Assembly (NCBI GenBank): GCA_032622095.1
Contig: CP136064.1
Span: forward strand, 142,867,954 to 142,931,953
Source of the DNA: Siphonodentalium dalli
Lineage: Eukaryota > Mollusca > Scaphopoda > Gadilida > Siphonodentaliidae
DNA length: 64,000 nucleotides
Reading direction: 5' to 3'
The position numbers and the translations under genes are program-made. The number at the start of each line of letters is the position of its first letter. Position 1 is the first letter of the stretch. This document shows positions 10,185 to 19,044 of the stretch, in pieces. The notes under the pieces were generated by a model. It did not search any database. It was not told the DNA's origin and was given only the letters and a program-made list of their open reading frames with translations.

Positions 10185-10262
10185 CAAAAAATCATCGGAA
10201 CGAACCCAAATTCGAACTTGAACTGTATTTTCAGCTCGTCAACTCAACATACCATTACCATG
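10185..10262 (+). repeat. Diverged fragment of the 'ATTCGAACT' element
   Basis: The stretch runs ATCGGAACGAACCCAAATTC, GAACTTGAACTGTATTTTCA, GCTCGTCAACTCAACATACC. It parallels the segment at 47591-47655 (ATCGGATCAAACCCATATTC, GAACTCGGTCTGTATTTTGG, GCTGAGAAACTCACATACCA) in the same order. It is therefore a short, older copy of the element that twice interrupts the satellite array downstream. Confidence 0.65.
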
Positions 10263-10711
10263 AGGCACGACCACGGAGAGATAATATGTATTTATCGGCA
10301 GCGTTCAGAAGAACTGTTAAACTTAAAACTAAAAGTAAAAAACCTTGTGGGGGGGGGGGGGGGGGCTGTTGTGTCTGTCAACGTTTACCTGTCAGTGTTC
10401 AGGAGCTTTTGACTTTCATTTTCCCATTGAGGTTGGGTTCTGCAACTGAAACTTTCGGTTGTGGCCCCCTTCTGGACCACACTCAACTTCAGTACAACGT
10501 CTGTGACATTGTTGTTCGATCCACCAACACTGAGCGTCGTAATACGACTAATACCACAAAAGTTTCTTATATGCCTTGTGAAGCTATTCAGATTTTTAAA
10601 TACGCTTTGTTCTACAACAATGTTAGTTTTCTCTTTTTCGAAGGGTGAAGCATCGATTTAATTGCACTTGTTCACGCGATAATAACTTAATAATGCTTCT
10701 TTTTATATTTT
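10263..10711. other. Intergenic DNA with a G17 run
   Basis: A G17 homopolymer lies at 10349-10365. The two overlapping plus-strand frames across it are split by the homopolymer and have no family signal. No other feature is supportable. Confidence 0.4.
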
Positions 10712-10741
10712 AACTCCCGCCGGTGGCGACTCTTCCGCCAT
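10712..10741 (-). CDS. Weak candidate first coding exon (minus strand)
   Basis: In a local GC-rich patch, the minus strand reads AACAACATGGCGGAAGAGTC. This gives an ATG in a good start context (A at -3, G at +4) and the peptide MAEESPPAGV before a TAA two codons later. A GT after GGCGGGA (GTTAAA) could be a donor, though it is a poor one. ATGGCGGAAGAG-type starts are common in animal first exons. The position upstream of the candidate terminal exon at 5432-5592 on the same strand is suggestive only. Chance is a real alternative. Confidence 0.13.
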
Positions 10742-10917
10742 GTTGTTGATGTTTCTGCGGGACTAACTTGGGAAAATCCAAATCGTGGAATATCACCAAA
10801 ACACGTGAAACGGAAAAAAGATGCCTGACTCATCTTTCATCGCTGGAATACCGGTCGGGTGTGTGCATTTTTGGGGAAATCAGTTCATAATTAGGTGAAT
10901 AAAAATGGAAATCCCGA

Positions 10918-11075
10918 TTAATTGAGGATAATTTCCCGGGTCCCGGAAAATAATTTCAACCTTTCCCGGGTCCCGTTGGAATTCTGTTCCGATTCCCGGA
11001 AAATTAAATCTGACGATCCCAATTCCAGAAAAATAAAAAGGGTCGATCCCGGTGTCCCGAAAATACCCCCCCCCC
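10918..11075. repeat. Imperfect tandem repeat of TTCCCGGGTCCC / GATTCCCGGAAAAT words
   Basis: At least five degenerate units of about 25-35 bp are visible: CCCGGGTCCCGGAAAATAA, TTTCCCGGGTCCCG, GATTCCCGGAAAATTAA, GATCCCAATTCCAGAAAAAT, GATCCCGGTGTCCCGAAAAT. They end in a C10 run. The word pattern resembles the array at 9773-9905 (TCCCAGTTCCCAGGAA), so the two may share an origin. Confidence 0.65.
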
Positions 11076-11079
11076 TCAT

Positions 11080-11944
11080 TTGCGGTTTACGCGCTCGTGG
11101 ATCTCAACCAAAACAACTCGCTCCCAATTAAAACCTAGACCGGAACTCGTTTCGGCGTTTGTTGTAGCATTGTCGTGCCCACATAATACGATTAATACTG
11201 ATTTGTTTGGGACGAACATGGGTAATTTGTAGCTCCGTGTGTAGAATCTATTCAAATTTGACACGCTCATACAGTGTAATATTAAGAGTAGCGTGCAGCC
11301 CACAGTTTAAATCCCATAGCGCCTTAGAGTCAAAACGAAGACAATCGTGATCCAAAGATCAGTAGCATAAATTCCCGAATCTTCCTCGATAATTATACAG
11401 TTGGGCTGACATTGATCAACAACTAATTTGTAGACCACCTGCTCAAAGGAAATGGATACCCAGGCAATATTTTAAATTTAAAAACGGATACCGTGTTCTA
11501 AAATTAATTCAATTTAAGCATTAAATACTCACAGCAGGGGTTCTATGAAAACTCAGAATGCTCGCAATTGGACCGACGTTGCTCCGCGAGCCCGCGACAA
11601 TTTTTTTGTTCGGTCGTAATTGTAATATGACAACTTCATGTCTGACAAATTAATTGTTGTCGAAATTTCACACACGAGTTTTTTCGTCCGTTTCGCAGCG
11701 TGTAGTTCTGTCTCACTTCTTACATGTCATCTTACCGCCGTGTCAGTGGTTTTTAGCGTGATATAATGATATTGTCTCAGACGTACACGATAATATATAG
11801 CAATAAGCAGTTAAATGCTACCACACAGCACGCCCATGTAACTCGACAGCTATAATATATCATCTGGATAGATTGCCTACAAACACTTTTTAAATAACCA
11901 ATGAAGATATCTCACCCTACTTCTACCAGCCCGAGCTGCACATT
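11080..11944. other. No recognisable feature
   Basis: Unique-looking intergenic sequence of moderate GC. No gene, RNA or repeat is recognised. Confidence 0.45.
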
Positions 11945-12475
11945 GCATCCATCAAATAACCGGTACAATTTTCGACAACCGCGTTTTTTCTACTCGTACC
12001 ACTGGACAACCGCACATTCTAGGAAACCATTCTTCATAAATACAACCCATGAGTTGATTAAGCTCCCTTCGTTTCTCATAGATTCGGAAAATATATCCGA
12101 TTTCAAAACACACCTAACATAATCGCCCCAGCTCCAAAACCCTATCCACTTTATAGAACAGGTCCTCGGAAGGTTAGTGTGAACCAGTGATATTGGTGTG
12201 AACCCTTGTAAACTCCGAAACTATTAATTGTAGCTACTTAGAAGATAGTTCTAAATGTCAATGTGTTTTCCGGAAGGAGGATGCTAGTCATTTCGTCTTC
12301 CACTGTCCATAGTTCACCAACCAGAGAATAATATTTTACCACAAACTTTAAACTAATAACTTTCATACAGAAAATACTAAGCATATTCTCTGTGGAATCT
12401 CTGAAAATGATCACAGAAGAAATATATTACTGTTTCATATTACACAGTCCTACATTACTGCAACCAAACGTTTTT
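11945..12475 (+). pseudogene. Decayed LINE ORF2 C-terminal remnant
   Basis: In one frame the sequence reads NNRYNFRQPR and then KPFFINTTHELIKLPSFLID, followed by SENISDFKTHL, ending at a TAA at 12120-12122. This matches the NSFFPRTIxxWNxLPxxLxxS...FKxxL tail of non-LTR ORF2 proteins. From 12244, in another frame, it reads KCQCVFRKEDASHFVFHCP, a CXCX8HX4C knuckle, then a stop (TAG), FTNQRIIFYHKL, a second stop (TAA), ILCGISENDHRRNILLFHIT and QSYITATKRF. The last part matches the usual final segment (LLxG...N..IF..VQ.FI..TKRF). Two stops and a frame change show decay. RT and endonuclease parts are missing. It is separate from the minus-strand LINE, whose knuckle has CX2C rather than CXC. Confidence 0.7.
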
Positions 12476-12513
12476 CACCCACTGACCAACGCGCGAAGCG
12501 CGTTCAGTGGGTG
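12476..12513. repeat. GC-rich imperfect hairpin directly after the LINE tail
   Basis: CACCCACTGA and TCAGTGGGTG are perfect reverse complements flanking a core (CCAACGCGCGAAGCGCGT) in which ACGCGC and GCGCGT also pair. The whole 38-bp unit is a stable inverted repeat. It starts immediately where the LINE ORF2 relic ends. Confidence 0.8.
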
Positions 12514-13186
12514 TACTATAATCGTAGGACTTATGCGTTTCTGCGGAATTGAACTAGTGCCTATGCGTTTCTGCTTGGCTGCACTGACGTTTGATCGCAA
12601 AATAAAATTATAACCATTATCAAAGCACACGTTTGGATAACACCGCCATAAACAGTGACATATTATGATGTTGAGCTCGTATCGTCAATAAAATTAGAGT
12701 TATGACTTATAAAACTAAGAATTACTGCTAAAGTATTTCTACCAATTAGGTCACTAGATTCGTGTTGAGCTGGAACTTGAGAAATTTTAATTTCAACCAA
12801 TTGAAATGCCGTTGAAAACCGAAGGGTTAAGCGATTATCGCAATAGGATATTGGAACACGTGTGCGTAACGTAACTATCACAAGTATAACGTACTCTGAT
12901 AAGTTATCGCCAAATTCGTGCTTCAAACAGTTTAAACATGTCATCTTCGGTTTTTTTTTTTTTTTTTATGAAAATGAATAATAAATGGTGTGATAAATAT
13001 GTATAATATGTATATAACGACAAATAGAGTAAAATTAGACATTTCCCCTTGAAACTTAGGATTGGAAAGCCAGGTACAAAAATTGGTGAAATATGAGTAC
13101 GAACGTCAAAGTGTTCCCTGTGTATCGTGATAATTGCCAACCATGCGAAGCGAAGCCTCCATTGGTGATTATTTTACGCTGGATTT
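12514..13186. other. No gene; T17 run
   Basis: Unique-looking AT-rich sequence with a T17 homopolymer at 12951-12967. The open frames on the minus strand show no family signal. Confidence 0.45.
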
Positions 13187-13720
13187 TTATCATCGAAACA
13201 AATCAATTTCTTCCACCTAAAAGATAATTACGTGCTTAACCCTGCCGTTTTCGGAATATATAGGTATTCCACGCAGAAACACCTAGTCTCAGCTTGAATT
13301 TTTGAAAAATAACAGTTTTATCGACATAAATAGATTTGAATTGGACAATTCCATGTTAAAATTTATCATCGAAAAAAATTCAATTTCTTCCATCTAAAAC
13401 ATAATTACGCGATGGACTCTGTCATTTTAGGAACATATATGTATCCCACGCACATGCACCAAGTCTCAGCCTAAAGGTTTGAAAAAAGACAGTTTTATCG
13501 ACATAAATCGATGTTAATGGTAAATTCCATGTTAAATTTTATCATTGAAAAAAATTCATTTCTTCCATCTAAAACATAATTACGTGCTGTACTCTGTCAT
13601 TTTAGGAATATGTAGGTATCCCACCCACACACTCCAAGTCTCAGCTTAAAATTTTGAAAAATGACAGTTTTATCGATATAAATCGATTTTAATGGCAAAT
13701 GCGGTGTTAAATAAATTTTA
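13187..13720. repeat. Three-unit tandem repeat, 176 bp period
   Basis: Units begin at 13187, 13363 and 13539 with TTATCATCGAAA or TTATCATTGAAA. Each runs through CAATTTCTTCCATCTAAAA, CATAATTACG, CTGTCATTTTAGGAA, TATGTAGGTATCCCACCC-like, CAAGTCTCAGC, GACAGTTTTATCGACATAAA and TCGATTT. The spacing is exactly 176 in both steps although the units differ by point changes, so the array is moderately old without internal indels. It may be a small satellite or the repeated end of a transposon. Confidence 0.8.
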
Positions 13721-14372
13721 GGGCCCTGCCAATGTTTTCTGAGCTGTTCTAAATTGGTCACTAGAGTTCATATTTGACCGGTTACACCTGATAATTATCC
13801 GACAGTACAGTCGCGTTACTTTATAGGTCAACATTGGTCATTATCACCCGACAAATTTATTTCGGTCTATCGTATCAACCCCTATTTTCTCCCGCGTAGC
13901 CTGACTAAATGTCAACATTGGTCTTTATCACTCCACTAATTTGTATCGTTTCATCGGTATGAATTCCATATCCAATTATCAACATATAACCAACCCAACC
14001 TCTAATCCCGGTCCAATTTATTTATTTCTTTCATCGGTATAGTCACGTTACGTAATATTTTATCATGTGATACTTGTACTTATTTGTCTATGGTATTACT
14101 ATAGTATACCGTATACGTATATCAATTGCTATTCCTTTCTATATAATCCTGGTGCTATCTATAGAGATAGATAATTTCCGCTGCAGACAATATAAAACTG
14201 ACGACATTTTGAAATGTAAGCAGGCTTCAAACTCATCTTATCCAAGAAAAACTCTGGTTACATAAGAAATTTGTGTATAAGGTGTATGCGCATTTGTCGC
14301 ATTAAAAACAAAAGGTCCCAAGTCAAGGTCCAAATCCCCAACACACTCATGTGAGGTTTAACTCCATCCTCA
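13721..14372. other. No recognisable feature
   Basis: AT-rich sequence. A weak repeated motif (GTCAACATTGGTC, TTATCACxxxACxAATTTxT) recurs near 13827 and 13911, about 84 bp apart. No coding signal. Confidence 0.4.
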
Positions 14373-14855
14373 TACAGTAATGTCCAAAGTAATTGACCAC
14401 TTAACCACAGCATAATTATTGGTAATTTGTCAGGATTTTAAATGCTGAAAAAATACCCATAATTCTGCTGTGGTTAAGTGGTCAATTACTTTGGGCATTA
14501 CTGTAACCAATATAAGGATTTGAGGTGTAATAATAACTCAATCCTCATACAGTAATGTACAAAGTAATTGACCACTTAACCACAGCATAATAATGGGTAA
14601 TTTGTCAGGATTTTAAATGCTGAAAAAATACCCATAATTCTGCTGTGGTTAAGTGGTCAATTACTTTGGGCATTACTGTAACCAATATAAGGATTTGAGG
14701 TGTAATGATAACTCAATCCTCGTACAGTAATGTCCAAAGTAATTGACCACTTAACCACAGCATAATTATTGGTAATTTTTCAGGATTTTAAATCCTGAAA
14801 AATTACCAATAATTCTGATGCGGTTAAGTGGTCAATTACTTTGGGCATTACTGTA
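14373..14855. mobile_element. Three tandem hairpin MITEs (Tc1/mariner-like ends)
   Basis: Copies lie at 14373-14505, 14548-14680 and 14723-14855, each exactly 133 bp, with 42-bp spacers and a 175-bp period. Each is a near-perfect full-length palindrome. The left end TACAGTAATGTCCAAAGTAA, then TTGACCACTTAACCACAGCA, is mirrored at the right end by TGCTGTGGTTAAGTGGTCAA and TTACTTTGGGCATTACTGTA. TACAGT-starting ends with a CCAAAGTA word resemble Tc1/mariner terminal repeats, which target TA. The third copy has the most perfect central palindrome (TCAGGATTTTAAATCCTGA). No coding capacity. Such a palindrome, if transcribed, would give a long hairpin RNA. Confidence 0.8.
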
Positions 14856-15227
14856 ACCAATATAAGGATATGAGGTTTAATTAGAACTTCATCCACATAA
14901 CTAATAATTATGTGTGAAAATTAAACCAAAAAAAAAAAAAAAAAATGATGGCGTCCAATATGGACTGCCTAATTCTGCTCCAAAACATGTATATTTAATA
15001 TATGGTTGTTTATTGGGGAAAACCGATTATTTCAATAATATTTTCATTAACTGGGATCCAAAACCCGACTTACGGGAGCGCGCTTCATGCGCGACTGTAT
15101 CTTAAGCATATGTGCATATTTAATGAGCCAACAATTGGAATCCCAATAGAGAAGATTGGCACGTCGCCCTTGCGCATAGACATCATTGATGATCTCTATG
15201 GGAATCAAAATTGACATTTAATAGACA
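14856..15227. other. No gene; A18 run
   Basis: An A18 homopolymer lies at 14928-14945. Short plus-strand frames nearby have no family signal. Confidence 0.4.
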
Positions 15228-15656
15228 ATTTTGATTAACCGCAATAACTTAAGGAATCTCTAATTGCGCTTAAGCCCAATGAGAATGCAATAAGACATTC
15301 CTTATTATGCTTAACCGCAATTACTTCCCATTCCACTTAAACACAATTAATATATCTCTCATTAGATCACCCTTCTGCAAATAGTAGAATAATCCTATAT
15401 TTGTTCCACCCATTGTGCCATGGAGAATGGAGATGAACTACACCATCTGTATTATAAGGAGTTTATGTACTATATATAATATATTATTCTTTAATAAGAT
15501 ATTCATTATTAGGCTTTATCAGCGAAATTTGAATATTCTTCATTGCGCTTAAGCGCAATTAAATATTCCCTTATTGCGCTTAAGCACAATAGAGATTCCC
15601 TTATTGAGCTTATAAGCGCAATAAGAAATATCCCTTATTGTGCTTAAGCACAAGTA
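15228..15656. repeat. Cluster of TTGCGCTTAAGCGCAA palindromes
   Basis: Repeated palindromic words centred on CTTAAG include the perfect 18-bp ATTGCGCTTAAGCGCAAT at 15542-15559. Variants follow about every 32 bp (ATTGCGCTTAAGCACAAT, ATTGAGCTTATAAGCGCAAT, ATTGTGCTTAAGCACAA), separated by ATTCCCTT words. Looser copies occur at 15228-15345. It is a tandem array of short inverted repeats; its function is unknown. Confidence 0.75.
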
Positions 15657-15718
15657 GCTCTTCTTGCTCTTAATTAAAAAAACCAGTTATAATTGTATTG
15701 TAACTATTGGTTTGTCCT

Positions 15719-16195
15719 TTAAAGGTACTCAATCCGAAAAGAGGGTCCCCATCTCAACAGATTCCAACAACAACAATCCGATCAGAGGGTCCTATATTAC
15801 TATTTCTTTGGCTTTGGGGGTAAAATATATTTGATTCGAGTCGAGGAAACCATCAAACAAAGCTCAGAGTTATTAGATATTGATTTTTGAAATTTGTTAA
15901 TTGCTCGAGATGAGTACTAATAACTGCCGTCAATTTGGTAACCTGCTCGAGATTTTACGCCAAAACTCTATTCAAACAGACAAGGATGGATAACTCTATA
16001 ATCAGGGTACGTAATTTGAATGTCTTCTGGGCCAGAAAGAATTCCCGATAATGAAAAATAATAGATTTCTAAAATCGATATCTAACAAATCTGAGCTTTG
16101 ATGGGTGACTTCCTCGACTCGAATCAAATATTTTTGACCCCCGAAGCCATTGAAATAGTAATTGAGATGAGTTTTATCAGATTGAGTACCTTTAA
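15719..16195. mobile_element. Intact foldback/MITE element with TTAA flanks
   Basis: The element spans 15723-16191 and is flanked by TTAA at 15719-15722 and 16192-16195. Termini are AGGTACTCAATC and GATTGAGTACCT, perfect 12-bp inverted repeats. Imperfect inverted arms continue inward for more than 130 bp (TATTTGATTCGAGTCGAGGA on the left; TCCTCGACTCGAATCAAATA on the right). TTAA duplication is the hallmark of piggyBac-type insertion, but the termini do not start with CCC, so superfamily assignment is inference. No transposase is present. The open frame at 16002-16217 (minus) is the arm read through. Confidence 0.8.
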
Positions 16196-16950
16196 TATTT
16201 CCATACATCATGCCCACATATATTATAAAAGAATAGTACTATTATTATGCTCGTAGTAGTTAATACCACCTTACCGTCAATATTCTAGCATGGTTAATTT
16301 CAAAATCACAACGTTAATTGTTATTACTATTTGTGTGTACTGTATATGTACATCAGTCACCAATTGAGAAACTTAAGCACAGTCTGGTTGAATATCTACC
16401 ATATATGGTGGATTATTCTCACATCCAAGCTGTTGGTGTCATTCGTGTTATTTTGCATGCGAAGTGGTAGACCCCCCCCCCCCAATAGCTTATCAATACC
16501 ACTCAGGACGGTGGGTGTTTTTCCTCAATTAATTGAATTTCTTGTTGGGTAACATCATATTTTGTTCTCTATTACGACAACCTGTCATTGAAAACAATTT
16601 AAGATTCAAATGCCCGGCCTTTTTAGACACAACTTATGACAACGTGAGAGAAAAACTGGACACAACAAAACCCCACTCATAGCACACTCTGTACAAACAT
16701 TCACATATATGTTTCTCTCCTTAAATATACACACATTTCATCCTGTCATCTTGTTAAAATGTTATCTTACACCTTTTGTGCGGGAGAGGGACGTCACTAA
16801 GTCGACAAAACTTGTGTCCGAATCCGCATGTATATAATTGAATTAGAATAAAATATATTTGAATCAATAAATCAGACATGCCCTAATTGATTCTTCGCGA
16901 TTTATGGTTTTCAGTAACCAGTTCTTGTATAACACCGATAGCCGATTGAC
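16196..16950. other. No gene; C12 run
   Basis: AT-rich sequence with a C12 homopolymer at 16472-16483. No recognisable feature. Confidence 0.45.
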
Positions 16951-17060
16951 AGGGACGTGGCTAGAATGTCTCCGTTGGGGGTGTAGGTATGGGGCTGGTA
17001 CGGACCCTGGCTCTTATGGACCCTGGCTGATACGGACCACCGGCTGATGTGGACCCTGGT
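16951..17060. repeat. GGACGTGGCTAG repeat end, then a 16-bp tandem repeat
   Basis: GGACGTGGCTAGAATGTCTC at 16951 matches the dispersed repeat at about 1990. It is followed at 16993-17060 by about four units of a 16-bp repeat (GGCTGGTACGGACCCT, GGCTCTTATGGACCCT, GGCTGATACGGACCAC, GGCTGATGTGGACCCT). The minisatellite may be an expansion within this copy of the dispersed element. Confidence 0.75.
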
Positions 17061-17480
17061 GCTTAAGGTTTAACCAAACCAGTCCATTGTGGCCTCCAGG
17101 GATGTTTATAAAAAAAATTAATTGGTAGAAAAGTATCAAAAACGTCACAAAATTAAAAGAAAATAACAATCAATGTATCATATGTAGTTAACAGCACTAT
17201 ACTGGTAGCAGATAAAAAAAATATAGCACATTCTTACCAATCACACTCTTGACTTTGTGCGCACGCACAGACAAAACAGTCAGCTAATTTCAATAAAAGA
17301 AAGTACATCAGGATTCAGGAGAACTCCATAAGAAACGCTTTGTTGAGAAATCCACATGTTATAGTAACAAAACGAAAAATTTAAATTTTCCAAAGCCAGG
17401 GTATGTGTTGTAGTTCAATTTCACAAGAAAGCAAACAGCTGGATTTTATGGCAAGCCATTTTCACATTTGTTATTTATTT
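17061..17480. other. No recognisable feature
   Basis: AT-rich sequence between the minisatellite and the palindrome cluster that precedes the satellite array. Confidence 0.45.
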
Positions 17481-17695
17481 AGACTTAAGTGCAAATATTT
17501 GCTCTTAAGTGCAAATCATTTGCACTTAAGCGCAAATGAACTGAACTTAAGTGCAAATCAATTCACTAATTGTACGTAAGTGAAAATCATTTGCACTTAA
17601 GTGCAAATATTTACACTTACAATGTAAGTGCAAATAGTGATGTGATTTGTACTTGAGTGTAATTCATTTGCACATAAGTGCAATTCATCTGGTTT
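17481..17695. repeat. Cluster of TTTGCACTTAAGTGCAAA palindromes next to the satellite
   Basis: About nine copies or half-copies of the word (A)TTTGCACTTAAGTGCAAAT occur here, including a perfect 20-bp palindrome at 17589-17608 (ATTTGCACTTAAGTGCAAAT). The core CTTAAG and the layout match the cluster at 15228-15656, with a different flanking trinucleotide (GCA/TGC versus GCG/CGC). Confidence 0.75.
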
Positions 17696-17866
17696 AAAAC
17701 GATAGTTCTCTTCTTTGTAATGACTACGGTGACATCGGTTACTTATTCCCAGTTCCTTATTCCTTATTCGAAAAGATTAAATATTTACCAAATAAACGGT
17801 GCGATAGGGTGGCCCACCCCCAAAATTAGATATAAAAACCGAAAACCGCACCCCTCTAGCCCATAC

Positions 17867-17898
17867 GGTTGCCACAGTAGGTGGCCAAAGTGGCAACC
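17867..17898. repeat. Hairpin-forming inverted repeat of the satellite monomer (first copy)
   Basis: GGTTGCCAC at 17867-17875 and GTGGCAACC at 17890-17898 are perfect 9-bp reverse complements around a 14-base loop. This inverted repeat occurs once in each monomer and is the strongest structural signal in the repeat. A smaller one, GGGTG-GCC-CACCC, lies earlier in the monomer. Confidence 0.85.
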
Positions 17899-19044
17899 AT
17901 AGCCGTTTTTGTATTTATGAACCGATTTTGACCAAATAAACGGTGCCGTAGGGTGGCCCACCCCAAAATTAGATATAAAAAACGAAAACCGCACCCTCTA
18001 GCTCATACGGTTGCCACGGTAGGTGGCCAAAGTGGCAACCATAGCCGTTTTGGTATTTATGAACCGATTTTGACCAAATAAACGGTGCGGTAGGGTGGCC
18101 CACCCCAAAATTAGATATAAAAACCGAAAACCGCACCCCTCTAGCCCATACGGTTGCCACAGTAGGTGGCCAAAGTGGCAACCATAGTCGTTTTGGTATT
18201 TATGAACCGATTTTGACTAAATAAACGGTGCCGTAGGGTGGCCCACCCCAAAATTAGATATAAAAAACGAAAACCGCACCCCTCTATCACATACGGTTGC
18301 CACAGTATGTGGACAAAGTGGCAACCATAGCCGTTTAGGTATTTATGAACCGATTTTGACCAAATAAACGGTGCCGTATGGTGGCCCACCCCAAAATTAT
18401 ATATAAAAACCGAAAACCGCACCCCTCTAGCTCATACCGTTGCCACGGTAGGTGGCCAAAGTGGCAACCATAGTCGGTATTTATGAACCGATTTTGACCA
18501 AATAAACGGGCGGTAGGGTGGCGCACCCCAAAATTAGATATAAAAACCGAAAACCGCACCCTCTAGCCCATACGGTTAACACAGTAGGTGGCCAAACTGA
18601 CAACCATAGCCGTTTTGGTACTTATAAACCGATTTTGACCAAATAAACGGTGCCGTATGGTGGCCCACCCCAAAATTAGATATAAAAACCCAAAACCACA
18701 CCCTCTAGCCCATACGGTTGCCACAGTAGGTGGCCAAAGTGGCAACCATAGCCGTTTAGGTATTTATGAACCGATTTTGACCAAATAAATGGTGCCGTAT
18801 GGTGGCCCACAGCAAAATTATATATAAAAACCGAAAACCGCACCCCTCTAGCCCATACGGTTGCCACGGTAGGTGACCAAAGTGGCAACCATAGTCGTTT
18901 AGGTATTTATGAACCGATTTTGACCACATAAACGGTGCCGTAGGGTGGCCCACCCCAAAATTAGATATAAAAACCGAAAACCGCACCCCTCTATCCCATA
19001 CGGTTGCCACGGTAGGTGGCCAAAGTGGCAACCATAGCCATTTT

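Noticed and set aside
10218-10661. Three overlapping plus-strand frames of 64-120 codons with a glycine run
   Set aside because: The glycine run is the G17 homopolymer; the frames disagree on either side and have no recognisable motif.
12663-13140. Two minus-strand frames of 93 and 78 codons
   Set aside because: Composition follows the AT-rich DNA, one begins in the T17 run (lysine run), and I see no motif.
1-17786. tRNA or rRNA genes
   Set aside because: I scanned for typical tRNA box A/box B words and conserved rRNA words and saw nothing convincing; a covariance-model scan was not possible here.
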